Source: Bettongia penicillata ogilbyi
Taxonomy: Eukaryota > Chordata > Mammalia > Diprotodontia > Potoroidae
Assembly: GCA_023548195.1 (NCBI GenBank)
Contig: JAJHZJ010000220.1
Coordinates: forward strand, 1,743,279 to 1,807,278
Reading direction: 5' to 3'
DNA length: 64,000 bases
Part shown: piece by piece, positions 9,887 through 21,386 of the stretch
Position numbering within the stretch: position 1 is the first letter of the stretch
Layout: every line of letters starts with the position of its first letter
Program-made: the position numbers and the translations under genes
Notes under the pieces: generated by a model
Told to the model about the DNA's origin: nothing
The model's input: the letters and a program-made list of their open reading frames with translations, nothing else
The model's database searches: none

Positions 9887-9901
9887 GAAAATGAGAGTGT
9901 T
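9887..9901 (+). repeat. HAL1 target-site duplication, right copy
   Basis: Exact repeat of 7062-7076, directly after the A-rich tail. Confidence 0.95.
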
Positions 9902-9965
9902 AAACAAGCGGACTTTAGAGGTCTCTTTCAGATCTGCTATTATGATTTCATGAATTACTTTCCTG
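9902..9965 (+). repeat. SINE, 3' piece, split by the HAL1 insertion
   Basis: 'ggactttagaggtctctttc', 'agatctgctattatgatttc' matches the usual SINE ending ('gacctctaaggtcccttccagctct...atgattc'). It restores the SINE broken at 7076. Confidence 0.6.
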
Positions 9966-11090
9966 ATTTATCAATGACACAAGCATGAACTTATTTATGT
10001 GAAGCCCAGTTTCCAATCTAAGCCAATAAAGACAAAATACACAAAGGATATGTTTATCTCTGGTGCTGTTAAAGATTGAAAATGTCAACACCTGTTGTTT
10101 TGCTCTCATGTTTACTTTAATGGTTATCAGTTTTTTTTTTCTAGCAAATGTTGAAAATATGAAAATCATTATATTGCATTTGTAACTGAACAGATGTCTA
10201 AATCTGAATTATTGGATGAAGTGATAGATGGGAAAGTACAATGGTAACACATATAGCATCTTGTTCTGTTATAATACATCCTTTTACTAACAAGATAGTG
10301 TGAGAGAAAAAATATCCATCTATCAAAGCATATTGAAATGATAAGTCACTCAATTTCTAGATGTCTTTATAACATAAATAGTGAATGGAATGCAATCCTT
10401 CTAATTGCATACTATGAAACCCCAGGACACTTGCAACATCATTAATTTAAGTTATCCCTATGGTGAAAATAAAAATGGAAATTTCATAATGTGGATTGCA
10501 GAATAGAGTAAGGAAGAATTTACCTTCTGTTGAGGGAAGAGTCTTATTTTATTCTATTAGACAACTCCTGCAAAACTCTATTTGATAACGAATCTAATCA
10601 TTCGAGTCCCAAAGTGTATATTTTTGGCCCAATCAATCTGGCTTGGTTATCTATACAATTACTTTTCTAAAATTTCAGAATTGTAAAGTCTCTGATTTTC
10701 AATGGGATTTTATTTTCTATTTATGATGCTGATGATCATGTTTACCTTATTTGGCACAGAGCCTTATTTATTAAACGTTTATTAAAGTCTAAAAATGCAA
10801 CTTTGATTCCTTTAGTTCGGTAAGATATCATCCCGTTCTGTGTAATTGCTATATATAATCAGACATTTGATGAGCATTGTCAGAAACATAAGAACAAAGA
10901 TTCTGACATTATGTATGTATAAATATATAGATGGACAAATTGATAGATAATGCATAATATATACATTATATATATGCACACATACCATCCCATATACAGC
11001 ATTATCATATCTACTTTAAAAAGCGGGGACAAAGCAATAACGTAACAATTTGCCTTACAAATAAACGATGCTTCATTTGCTAGTTGAAAG
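9966..11090. other. No recognised repeat or gene; possibly unique sequence
   Basis: AT-rich but with fairly even composition, and no SINE or LINE text that I can identify before the TA-rich stretch at about 10915-10985. The part 10500-10900 could be unique or conserved sequence. I cannot tell without alignment. Confidence 0.4.
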
Positions 11091-11094
11091 TCTT

Positions 11095-11500
11095 ATTAAA
11101 TTAACTTCAAACTTGAACATAATAGGTGCTTGATAAATGTTTTACTGACTTGAAATGAATTGAAATTAATACATTTTTATTGATCTAGTATTTCATTTAT
11201 AGAACTGGGGTTAGGTCTTGTAAAATTGAAAAAGAAGTATAAGACACAATAGTAGGTACAATAGTATTTACCAAAGCAGTTAGTTTTATAACCTAGTAAT
11301 GCTCAAGGAGTTTACAATCTATCCGGGGAAATAAAATACAGACACACGCACACACACACACGATCAATCAAATAAGCAGCATTTTGAAAATGCCTACTAT
11401 GTACTGGGGATTGTGTTAATTATGGGGAATACAAAAAAGGGTAAGTATTCCCTGTGCATGAAGCTTACAAACTACTGAGGGAAACAATATTCAAACAAAT
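11095..11500 (+). repeat. L2/MIR-type relics
   Basis: 'aataggtgcttgataaatg' with 'ttactgacttgaaatgaatt' is an L2-style end. It is followed by 'gctcaaggagtttacaatct' and 'caatcaaataagcagcattt' plus 'tgcctactatgtactgggga', parts of the widespread family also seen at 470-542. At least two decayed pieces, interrupted by (CA)n at 11340-11362. Confidence 0.45.
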
Positions 11501-11502
11501 TT

Positions 11503-11606
11503 ATATATATTTTATATATATATATATATATAATATGTGTGTGTGCGTGTATGTGTATGTATATATATGTATATATATATGTATATATATATATATATAT
11601 ACATAT
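11503..11606 (+). repeat. (TA)n/(TG)n microsatellite
   Basis: Alternating TA and TG dinucleotides with few breaks. The Tyr/Ile/Cys/Val-rich frames that cross it are artefacts of the repeat. Confidence 0.95.
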
Positions 11607-11632
11607 GAAACAAGCTATATGCAAGATAAATT

Positions 11633-11938
11633 TTTGTTGCTGAGTTGTTTTGCAGTGCTGTCCAACTCTTTGTGCCCCCATTTGGGATTTTCTTGGCAGA
11701 GATACCAGAGTGATTTGCCATTTCCTCCTCCAACTTATTTTACAGATGAGAAACTGAGGTAAACAAGGGCCATTTCCTCCTCCAACTTATTTTACAGATG
11801 AGAAACTGAGGTAAACAAGGACAAGTGACTTGTCCAGAGTCACACAGCTAGTTTATATCAGAGTCAGGATTTGAACCCAAGAAGAAGTCTTACTGAATTT
11901 AGGCCTTGTGATCTATTTGCTGTACTATCTAGCTACAG
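11633..11938 (-). mobile_element. tRNA-derived SINE with an internal 52-bp duplication
   Basis: Read on the minus strand this is the same family as 4624-4878. The plus-strand text 'ttgttgctgagttgttttgc', 'ttgggattttcttggcag', 'tgatttgccatttcctcctc', 'acagatgagaaactgaggt', 'cacacagctag', 'gatttgaacccaag' is its reverse complement. A central block is tandemly duplicated (11717-11820). Confidence 0.8.
11717..11820 (-). repeat. Perfect 52-bp tandem duplication inside the SINE
   Basis: Positions 11717-11768 and 11769-11820 are identical over all 52 bases; the unit starts 'gccatttcctcctcc' and ends 'gaggtaaacaagg'. Other copies of this SINE in the window have the block once. Identity of the two units, set against the diverged SINE around them, means the duplication is much younger than the SINE. 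Confidence 0.95.
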
Positions 11939-12036
11939 TAATTAAGAAAGAAGGCACTAAAATGAAGAACTTTGGGGAAAGGCTTTATGTAGAAGGTAAT
12001 ATTTTAATTGGAATTCAGAGTAAGAAAGTGGAGGGG

Positions 12037-12089
12037 ACACTCTCTATCTCTCTGTCTCTCTTTCTCTGTCTCTGTCTCTCTGTGTCTCT

Positions 12090-12126
<37 letters not shown>
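12037..12126 (+). repeat. (TC)n followed by (CA)n microsatellite
   Basis: 'ctctctatctctctgtctct' grades into a pure (CA) run at about 12092-12125. A compound dinucleotide tract. Confidence 0.95.
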
Positions 12127-12127
<1 letters not shown>

Positions 12128-12149
12128 ATTAAAATAACAATACAGGATA

Positions 12150-12300
12150 AGACATGACTTAGCATCAAAATGAATACAGGGTATCTAAAGACCTGTGTTC
12201 AAGAGACAGCTATGTGACTCTGAGCAAGTCAGTTTGACTATGAATCTTAGTTCACATAAAAATGATGGAATTCAACTATCCTTTTGGAGTTAACATTGTT
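12150..12300 (+). repeat. SINE relic
   Basis: 'acctgtgttcaagagacagc', 'tatgtgactctgagcaagtc' and 'aaaatgatggaattcaacta' follow marsupial SINE order (box-B-like region, 'tgtgaccctgggcaagtc', 'taaaatg'). Strongly diverged. Confidence 0.5.
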
Positions 12301-12424
12301 ACTTTGTGGCAGAACAGAATATGGCATGTAATAAATACTTAATGGGCTCAGAGGAAGACGTTTGTGGAGTGAGAACTTTAGTTTGGCCTAGATAAGGAAA
12401 AAATAGAATAAGATGTAAAAAAGG

Positions 12425-12600
12425 AGATTCAGTGCAAAGCAACCCAGATTTGAAGTCAGATGACCTGAATTTAGAGTCCTGGGTATGCAACTTATTACTT
12501 GTGTGACCTTCATCAAGTCATCTCATTTCTTTAGGTTGTAGCTTCTTCATCTGCCAAATAAAGGGACAGGATTTAATTGCTGGAACTACTTTGCATGAGT
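12425..12600 (+). repeat. SINE (tRNA/CORE type)
   Basis: 'agatttgaagtcagatgacc', 'tgaatttagagtcctgg', 'acttgtgtgaccttcatcaa', 'gtcatctcatttctttaggt' and 'cttcttcatctgccaaata' are the characteristic blocks in order. Confidence 0.65.
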
Positions 12601-12719
12601 TCATGAGAGCAGTCTACATGGACGACATCACATGAATAAAATTGCTCATCAGAATAGAGTCTTTGAGGAATAATGATGATAGTTATGCGACTAGATCAGA
12701 GTGTTTTTATGGGTGGATG

Positions 12720-12965
12720 GTAGAAATTTGGAAAGATATGTTGAGGTCTGATTACAGACAGTCTTCTATGCTGATTGGAGCAAACTGGACTCGATTCTAA
12801 AGATTATAGCACTCATTTAAGTTTTTTGAGCAGTAGTGGGATACAATGAAAATAGTTTCTTCAAAAGGCAATTCTGATAAGAATGCAGAGAATAGTTTGG
12901 AAGATAGAACTGAAGTAAAGAAGACCTGTCAGGAAATGATTGGAATAATCCTGGAATGACTCAGT
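12720..12965 (-). repeat. L2-type LINE relic, antisense
   Basis: The plus strand shows the antisense L2 text: 'gagcagtagtgggatacaat', 'aggcaattctgataag' and 'aggaaatgattggaataatc'. Compare the better copies at 26180-27125 and 61850-62640. Confidence 0.45.
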
Positions 12966-13174
12966 GAGGCATTGAATCTGGCAATGAAATGGAATATGGC
13001 AATATGAATCCACCAGTCTCCCAGTCTGGGTTCCATAGAAGCCCCAGTGAGATGCTGACTTTGATATTCTGCTACCTGCACTGCTGCAGTGACCCAGGGA
13101 GTGACCACATCTTGCTGAAAAGTATGCTGGCTATGTAGCTGAACATGTAGCACATGGGAACAGATGTTGTCATT

Positions 13175-14860
13175 ATGAAAAATGGAAGAAGAATAAGTGG
13201 GACAAGAGGTTGCTTAATCAATGCACCTTTGCATCTGAATCAAAACTACTTTGAATTAAAATACAATCCACAGGAATGTGGGGAATAGAAGTCACCACTG
13301 GGAAAGTTAATATGAATCAGATTCAGTGGCTGAAATGTATACAGCCTTGTGATAAGGAATAAAGGAGCCCTCTACCACAACAATGAGGAAAAGAATAGGT
13401 TGCCAGCAAACAATCTTCCATAGGAAGGAGATACAATGGGTATCATATGTAGAATTAAATGTATATTTGAACATATAAATTCATACTTCTATTTAGTATA
13501 AAATTGTATATTGTATATTAATTGTATTTAATATACAATATTTGAAAGAATAAGTACTATCCCACATCAAGTATATGGGGGACAGTGTATCCTATTATAT
13601 ACTGACAGTACAACTTTGAATTGTCAGTTTGGTGATTGTTAGCATATTCCTACAACTAATTTTGAAAAAACATATTTTTGAACAGTAGATCTTCTGAATA
13701 TGCTTATATTGAAACTTGTTCCCATATGCTGTCCCCCAAAACACATTTACTACCATCTTACGAAACCTCATTTGATCCATGTATATGTACACATGCTGTT
13801 TTTAATAAATATTTGTGGAATTATCTGAGGATCTAATAGTTTATACATGACAGAATAAATATAATTTAAAATAGTAGGTTATGTTTTGTGATATGAAAGT
13901 CTACATTTTGGACAAATTGGTTCATTTACGTATGTGTGTATGAAAATTTATGAAATGTTCAATAAAACTTTAGATGTTCATGACATTTAAAAAGGAAATT
14001 TATTTCTCACATGAAACACTTGGCTTAAGTTAAATGAATAAAATATGTTGTTATTTTATTCATTCTGGAGCTTTCACCTTGTTAAAAGAGAAGTATTGTC
14101 TTGTCTGCAGTCCTGTTATCTTATTTTATAGTATCCTTTTTGTGTACCGAATGAAGAGTGACAAATATATAAAACAGGCATCTAGTTTTTCCCCCAACAT
14201 AATCAATTTAGTATAAAATTTGTTCTTTTTCATAAATATTAAATTGTGGTTTAATTAGTATGTTTTGCCACTTTGCATTTGTTTTGTGTAAGGAATAATA
14301 GAATTATATATTTTTAATGATTGTCAAACATCATCACATTGAATATGGAAAAACAAAACAGAACACAAGAAATATTTATGAAGACCATCATTCTGGGTTA
14401 TTCTACTCTCAGAGTACTTACAGATTGATCAGTGGTGCAATGTGTGCCCTGGCAAAACACAATGGAAAATTGCCATGAAGCTTTACATTTTAACTGTAAA
14501 TCATGGTACTCTTTCAAGATTATGTTATTTAAATGTTTTATATGCAATGAACAATAAAATGAGTAATGACTGAGGTGAAAAAATGAATATGCCACTCTTT
14601 AAGAAGCAGAAATGTACAGGATTTTATGAATGACTAGTTTGAGGGGATTAGGGAATGGGGACTCCAAGAGTTCAAGTAAAATCTAAGCAGGGCTATTTGA
14701 ATTTTCAATACAAATATTTAGATATGCATGTGCTGGATTGTCTGTTTACAAGCAGATTACATACTATATTAAGTGCCAAATAATAAACAATTAGCTTTTT
14801 GAAGTTCTTCATCTGAAGTATGTGTATAATTGTTGAATGACTGCAATGCTTAACAGTACC
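13175..14860. other. No recognised feature
   Basis: AT-rich sequence without a repeat signature that I can name. The longest frames are under 70 codons and show no motif. Confidence 0.45.
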
Positions 14861-14864
14861 ATAG

Positions 14865-16505
14865 AACATCGCAGAGGTAAGGTTCCTCTGTGGCCATCTA
14901 ATCTCGTTAGTTCCTGAACAAGAATCACTTCTATAGCATACATAGTAAGCAGTACATCCAGCCTTTGTTTTAAAGCCTCTCAGGGAAGAGCATTCCCTAC
15001 ACCTCAGATAAGCTCATTACATATTTTGATAGCTATAATCATGATTATTTTTTTGCCTCCATCAAGACTAACATTAACTCTTTGTATCTTCTACCAACTG
15101 CTCCTAGCTGTGCCTTTTGAAGCCAAGTAGAAGAAACAGAATCCTCACAAAATCTGTCAAACACTTGAAGACAAGTAGAACATTCTGGTCATTTCCCCAA
15201 TCAACACCTCCAAATATTTTTATGTGCAAGCTAAATACTCTCTTTTCCTGCAGCTGATTTGTTTTATCAAATGATCTTCAGACTTATCACTGTCCTAGTT
15301 GCTTTCCATGGAACAGTATTTCTTATTAATTATTTTGGAGCAGATCTCTGGTTCCATTAGCATAGAGAATGCTCCAAAATAAAAATTCCCTAAACAATGC
15401 AGAGCTGTATATTTTGTGCAATCTACTCTTACAAAGCTTCCAGTGTCACTCAAATATCAAATGACACATCCTGAGTGGCACAGTTAGAATGTATTGGAGG
15501 GAACACCAGAATATATGCCTGTCTGACACGGCCAATAATTAACAAACACTTAAAAAGTATTCACTGTGTGACAGACTGAGAAACTTGTGTCCTTACCTTT
15601 ACAACCTACTGCTTCAAATCTTATTGTTATTCTTCCTAAATCATAGCATTCAGAATTGAACATAATATTCTAAGTGTGATTTGACAAGCACAAAGTACAC
15701 CTGAATTATCAGTTGGACACAATAGTTCTCGTAACATGGTCTGAAATTTCTTGAAAATTTTGTACTTCTACATCATAATACTGACTCATATTTAGTTAAA
15801 AGTCCACTAAAAATTCAGATCATTTTTGTCAGAAATTCCTATCTTGACATACTTCCTCCATTCTGTCCTTGTAAGGCTGATTTTTTTAGTTCATGTAAGA
15901 ATTTACATTTAATCTTACCAAATTTCACCTTGTTAATTTCAGACCAAAGTTCTAGCCTGTCAAGATCTTTTTGGATCCTGAGTCTATAATCTAATGCTAA
16001 CTGTTCCTCCCAGCTTTGTGTCATCTGAACATGAAATGATCATTGTCTATGCCATCATTTAAGTCACTGGAGAGGAAATAAAAAATAACACCTTATTCTA
16101 GCAGCAAATAGACCCTGGGGCTGTTCACTGGAGAGCTGCTTTCAGTGAACATCAAGTCATTATTAATTTCCTTTTGCTTCTGTCCATTTAATTACCTTTG
16201 AATCTACCTAGCCTATCATCTAGTCCATGTTTCTTAATCTTGTACAGAAGAACAGCATGAGGGACTTTGTCATGTATTTTGCTAAAAATCCAGGAACCCT
16301 CTTTCTCCTATATTCCTCTGATATACCAGTTTAGTAAATTTGTTTTAAAAATAAAAAGATAGAGAGAGAAAAGACAATGAGGATAGTCAGGCATGACTTG
16401 ATGAAGCATTGTTGGCTCTTTGTGATTAGTAGTTTCTTTTTCTTTAGGTATTCACAATACATTCCTTGAGTAATGGAATTGATATGAAGCTTAAAGCCAA
16501 AAAAA
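14865..16505 (-). repeat. Long CR1/L3-type LINE copy, antisense
   Basis: About 1.6 kb of CR1/L3 lies on the minus strand with its 3' end at low coordinates. The plus-strand text 'gtggccatctaatctcgtta', 'cagcctttgttttaaagcct', 'ctaccaactgctcctagctg', 'aaacacttgaagacaagtag', 'tcccagctttgtgtcatctg' and 'catgagggactttgtcatg' follows the antisense CR1 order without large gaps. On the minus strand, reverse-transcriptase blocks are visible, including 'HDKVPHAVLLYKIKKHGL' at about 16215-16270. A long copy for a family silent since before the marsupial radiation. Confidence 0.75.
15839..16024 (-). pseudogene. CR1/L3 reverse transcriptase fragment
   Basis: A 61-codon frame survives by chance inside the CR1 relic. 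It contains 'RIQKDLDRLELW' and 'NKVKFGKIKCKFLH', which match the C-terminal reverse-transcriptase/thumb region of CR1-clade LINEs ('dl..le.Wa...~mkFn..Kckvlh'). It lacks the catalytic block and is flanked by stops in all frames, so it is a relic and not a gene. Confidence 0.7.
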
Positions 16506-16511
16506 GTTTTA

Positions 16512-16580
16512 CAGTCTCTCTGTCTCTCTCTCTCTGTCTCCCCCTATTATTCTCTCTCTTCTTCTTCTCTCTCTCTCTCA
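16512..16580 (+). repeat. Imperfect (TC)n tract
   Basis: Pyrimidine-rich 'tctctctgtctctctctctc' to 'cttcttcttctctctctct', with a C4 interruption. Confidence 0.85.
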
Positions 16581-16599
16581 AATTTACTTTGTATCACTC

Positions 16600-16785
16600 T
16601 ATAACTGACATATTTGTGCTTAAATAGTATATTTCATTCCCACTCCAATTAAAATGTGAACTCTTTGATGGAAGGAATTGTTTCATATTTGTGTCTGTAT
16701 TTGTAGTACTAGCATCTCACGTAGTGTTTTGCACCTAGCCTGGAATAAATAAATGTCTACTAAGTTGAATTGCAATGAATAGTCA
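16600..16785 (+). repeat. L2 3' end relic
   Basis: 'aaatgtgaactctttgatgg', 'aaggaattgtttcatatttg', 'tagcatctcacgtagtgttt' and 'aataaataaatgtctacta' reproduce the L2 tail in order. Confidence 0.65.
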
Positions 16786-16969
16786 TTATTACAATGGGTA
16801 TTTTGTCAAACTCAGGATCATTTATTTTAGGTAAGGAATCAGAGCCCAAAATATATTTGCACTTAAAGTTAAACATTAACTGGTTTTCCTCCATTTATTT
16901 ACTCACTCGAAGTTATTTCTCAGTGTTTATTAATTAAGACTGGGAAACCTAAGAGTGTAGAGAGCAACA

Positions 16970-17480
16970 GTAGGTAATGCTTTTGAATAGTCACTTGTGA
17001 CTCAATCAGAAATGAACATCTGGCCTACCAGATGTTCTAGGCAACTGTAAAGACTGCTTGCTCATATACTCCCTGGGTGAGGCCAATTCTCTTAAGGCTT
17101 TTCAACAGCCAATAGCGGTAAAATTCATTAACACATCAAGATTTGATGAGTGTGTGTGCTTTTTAATGTAAAACTGAACTTCAATCATGGAGAGAAATTC
17201 AGTCACTTTGAATTTCATTTAGGTAAGCGTTTCTTTCTGAAAGAAAAAAAAAACAGAAAAATTCACATCAAGATAGAAATGGTTAATGTAACAACTGCAG
17301 TCCCAATTTAATAGGGAGAGCTCCTAATATAAATCATTCAGACAGCACAGTATCACCCAGAGGAAATATGTCTGCGTTGGGCATTTTCTATGAAGGAGAA
17401 GGTGCTAGAAACATTAATTAGTTAGCACATCAAGCCCTGGGTCATTTACTAAGCTCTAATACTTTTAGCTAAAAAGAAAA
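16970..17480. other. Repeat-free segment; possible conserved non-coding element
   Basis: About 500 bp of balanced, non-repetitive sequence between repeats. It has several homeodomain-like TAAT cores ('cattaacacatcaag', 'cattaattagttagcac', 'tttaatgtaaaac') and no coding frame. It reads like unique sequence under constraint, but this is an impression. Only cross-species alignment could show it. Confidence 0.25.
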
Positions 17481-17854
17481 GACTAGAGAAATTCCAAATA
17501 GAACTGTGCCTTAATCTGATTTCAATAATATTTAGGTACTATTACTTTGTCTCAATAATCTTTTTTATTCTCCTACTAGGAACAGAAGAGGTTTTGTTTT
17601 TGTTTTGTTATGTTTTAGGAGGAGGGGGTCCTATGAATTACATTCAAATCTGAAGTCTTTAGGTACCATTTAGTTACAAAATGATATTGCTACATTTCCC
17701 TCTTTGAGGACAAATCTCAATTACAATGAATTTTAATCTATACATATGTATACTGTGACTAATCATGTTAACATGGTTTCTTTCACCACCAAGCCATGAT
17801 TACCTTGGGAATCCCGAATATAGTCAATGAACAAAGTTTTATTTGTGACACTGC

Positions 17855-18090
17855 TGTCCAGAAACATGTCTCTAGCACTTATTATTTCTGTGTCCTTCAT
17901 TTGTCATTTAACCTCTCTGGGAGTGTTTCTTATTTGGAAAATAAGAGGGTTGTCCTAGATGATCTTTAAGGGCACTTGCAGCTATAAATTTATGAACCTA
18001 TCATGTTTTACTCAAAAAAGTCAAATTCAGGCCAGATCAGGTTCACAGAATGATAAAATGGCAAAGTCAGAAGGGACCTCTATAATTCAA
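17855..18090 (+). repeat. SINE relics
   Basis: 'tgtgtccttcatttgtcatt', 'taacctctctggga', 'aaaataagagggttgtccta', 'gatgatctttaagggcactt' and 'gcagctataaatttatgaa' are SINE blocks in order. A second piece with 'cagaagggacctctataatt' follows at about 18040-18090. Confidence 0.6.
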
Positions 18091-18699
18091 ATTATATATC
18101 ATATATACAAAGTCTTTGACAAATAGCTGAGGTCCTCCAATAGGAGATCTCGGGTGATAGGGAAAGCATATTTTGAGACATCTCTAATTATCACCAAAAG
18201 AGACAGGAAACCTAAGGTTCTCCTAACTAAAATGAGAGACATGGGTAACACCCAAGGGCAACTCCAGGCTAGAATGCAACCTCTTTTATAAAACACTACA
18301 GTGGGAATGTCAGATGATTAAGATAATTGTATATTAAAGAGGCAAAAAGCAACAGACATTAAACAAAAAAAAATCTGCAGAAAGCTTTATGTAGGGCTGA
18401 ACTCAGCTTCTTTATCCCAAGAACATGAAACTGCTGGGAAAATAATAAATAAAAATATGGTCACATTTTCAGCATTCCTATAACAATATATCCTCATCAA
18501 AAATGACAGTGAATGCACAACATTTTGCCTTTAATAATTTTATCTTGTATTTGTTTTATGTGGAATTAGATGTGCACTTACAAGGAAAAAGTGTGTATTT
18601 ATAGCCAATGGAAAGTCCCAGCATGTAACAACTAGTAAATGACATTAAGCTGACTTCTGCAAATCCCAAAATATTCATAAAGTCAGATTAATAAAATTT

Positions 18700-18885
18700 C
18701 AGAATGCTCAGTCCTAGAGTGATATTGCTGGGTCAAAGGGCATGCACATTTTTGTAGCCCTTTGGGCATAGTTCCAAATTGCTCTCCAGAGTGGTTGGAT
18801 CAGCTCACAGCTCCAACAACAAATTAATGTTCCAACTCTTCCATATCTCCCATTTCCTCTTTTAAAAGAATGTAAAACTAAACTG
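18700..18885 (-). repeat. L1 ORF2 C-terminal fragment, antisense
   Basis: On the minus strand it encodes 'GRVGTLICCWSCELIQPLW', 'WNYAQRATKMCMPFDPAIS', the Cys-rich end of L1 ORF2, closely parallel to 45170-45300 of the full-length L1. Truncated at both ends. Confidence 0.75.
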
Positions 18886-19199
18886 ATAATCAATGACATC
18901 TTTCCTAATTCTAAGATTCAACAATTTGAAATTAACCTCTGTAGTTTCTGCCACTTCTCAGAACTCTGCATTGTGGATCCAAGCAGAATAAGTCTAAAAC
19001 TATTCCCATATGACAACCTTTAAAGATCATGATCATTCCACTATAAGTGGAATATCCTAATGGATAACCATTATCACTTTTAATTATACAATATTTTTAT
19101 GAACTCTTTCTAATCTAAAATCCTACTTTTGGACATGTTTACATCACCAGTGACTATTCCAAAATGTAGGTGATGCTAATTTGAAAGGGAAGATCTTTC

Positions 19200-19600
19200 T
19201 CATTCACTTATATGCCCATGTGACCTGCTTAAATCACATGGAAGTCTAAGTCACAGGTGGTAGGAGTAGCTTGCTGAACAGCTGGAACAGAGCAGAGCTG
19301 GGAGGAAGTTGGTCAGACTAGTCAGAGCTGGGAAGGACACAGATAGGCAGGCATAGCTAGGTTCTCATTTGTTTGTGGGAAGGCCCCAGCAGGCAAGGGA
19401 GGCTTGAAATAGCTTTGTCCTCTGCAATGCTAATGTGCATTGACTTCTTGATTACTATGATGGATTTGACCTTCTGGTGTTGGGATTTGGCTTTCTGGTG
19501 TCTAAATAAATGTTTTGATCCTGCCTTCTACATGAAGAGTCTGTTATACTTTGTGATTCAGAACTACGCTGGCATATTCATCAACACATTGGGTGTTGTA
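19200..19600 (+). repeat. LTR-like segment (possible solo LTR)
   Basis: GC content rises relative to the neighbours, with a 'ctaaataaatg' polyadenylation-like signal at about 19502 followed by 'ttatactttgtgattcagaa', the layout of a retroviral U3-R-U5. No clear TG...CA ends or target-site duplication could be fixed. The 97-codon frame at 19373-19666 lies across it and has no recognisable domain. Confidence 0.4.
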
Positions 19601-19679
19601 AATATTGCCTTGGTGATACAATTGGACACAGAAATGAATGCAATATGGAAGATGTGTTCTGAATAGAATAAAATACAGT

Positions 19680-20625
19680 GGGACTAACACCTCCTTCCTT
19701 TGGATAAGATAGCTTAATTAGTGATATAGAATTTTGGATTCTTCCAGTAAAACTCTAATTACTCAGTGTGGGATAGAATTGAATATTCACAGGTTCTTGA
19801 ACACCAAGTCAAAGAAATTTTGGTGTTGATGACTTGATTTTTTTTTTTTCCTGATTGACTTTGTGTTAAGAAAATGAAATAAACTTCCACCATGAGTAAC
19901 TATTGACTTCTGTGATGAAGCATCCAGTGTGAAAAAGGAGAGTGGACTGAGTAATAAATTGGAGTTTCTCTATGACTTTTAGCATAAATTATTCTGTTGT
20001 GTCATGGAAATTCTTATCTTCATTTATGTTTCTTCTGTCCCTGCCCACTTGTCTGAAGGAGGGATTGTGTTTAGTTATCTGGTGCTCACTGCAGATGATA
20101 TGGACAGAGACTAAAGCTCAACCAGGCTTGGAGTCATGATTCCAAATTAGAAAGATTTGGACACAGATTCTAAAACTTGCAGAATGGGCAAACTTATACA
20201 TCTAGAAGTGCACACAATTTATCAAAATCATCACTAGTTTCTCCATTTTCCCTTCAATCATAGAAGAAGGAGCCTATAGGATAGGATAACTATTCCCTCT
20301 CATTCATCTTAAAACTCTCCATTGGCAGCTTCCAATTAGTCAACAGATTTGCAGTCTCTTCAATCAGAAACAAAACAAAACATGAAAAAAAAACCTCACT
20401 TTTAATCCTATTTTATTTACACAATTTAGCATCTTTTTACTCCCATTTACTATGAAACTTTATGAAACAATAACTTTACTCCTTCTAAGATATTTATTTA
20501 ATACATACTATGTCCTCTATCTCCTGTCTTAACTCTACTAAAGTTATTCTTTCAAAGTCGAGAAAAATGTTTTTCTTCTTTTGCCACACAACACTTGGTT
20601 TTGCAGTTTTCTAATTGGTAAAGAG
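19680..20625. other. No recognised feature
   Basis: AT-rich sequence with no coding or repeat signature that I can defend. Confidence 0.4.
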
Positions 20626-20629
20626 AGGA

Positions 20630-20990
20630 CATATGGGGTGACGGATATAAAACTGAACCAGAAGTCTGAAAGGTCTACACTCAAATCATACCTTTGATGC
20701 ACACAAGTTGTGTGCTCAAGTCTAAACATGTCACTTAGCCTGACTGAAAGCTAGCCCCTCTATATTGGCAGATAAGGTTTCTTAAGTAGGAGTTCTTTAC
20801 ACCAATAGAGTCACAGATGAGGACCATATACTTAACACATGTTTATGTCTTATATCATTTTATCTGACTGTAAGCTCTATAAGTTTAGGCACCCTGTCTT
20901 AGTTGAACTTGGAATCTTTCCCAGAACCTAGAATAATGTTCTATATAAAATGGACTCAATAGAGGTAAATTAAGCTTAATTCAATTAGTT
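20630..20990 (+). repeat. SINE relic followed by an L2 3' end
   Basis: 20630-20765 has decayed SINE text ('gaaccagaagtctgaaaggt', 'acatgtcacttagcctgac'). 20815-20990 is an L2 tail with 'gactgtaagctctataagtt', 'taggcaccctgtctt', 'cccagaacctagaataatg' in order. Confidence 0.55.
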
Positions 20991-21354
20991 CAGAGGTAAA
21001 CTGGCACAGAAAGGATACTGGAAACAAGAAGGAGTCCTATAATTATTATAAATTGACAGAGTGAGATATTGAGGAGTGGAATGAGGGATGCAACAATGAA
21101 AAAGCTGAAGCATGAAAATTTACCTGAAGAAACCATGTTGTTGTTGTTGTTAGAGGTTTTTTTTTGTATTTTGTATTTGTATTGTTTGCATTTTGTATTT
21201 GATTTAAATTTATGAGAACAATAGCAATTGTGCCACTTTATTTTTTCTTTGGCTGTTTAGTACTTTTTTGGTACAAGTCATTGTGTAGTCATTTAAAAGA
21301 ATAATGATAAATTCTCTCCAGATGCTAAGAGGCATTGCTGAAATTGGTGAGATG

Positions 21355-21386
21355 GATATACATATATATATATATATATATATACC
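21355..21386 (+). repeat. (TA)n microsatellite
   Basis: A short pure 'atatatat' run. Confidence 0.9.

Noticed and set aside
11454..11762. Tyr/Ile/Cys-rich frames
   Set aside because: Translation of TA/TG dinucleotide repeats; the same applies to 37404-37758 and 57496-57705.
19373..19666. 97-codon frame with hydrophobic stretches
   Set aside because: It spans the LTR-like block and its polyadenylation-like signal. No viral or host domain can be recognised.
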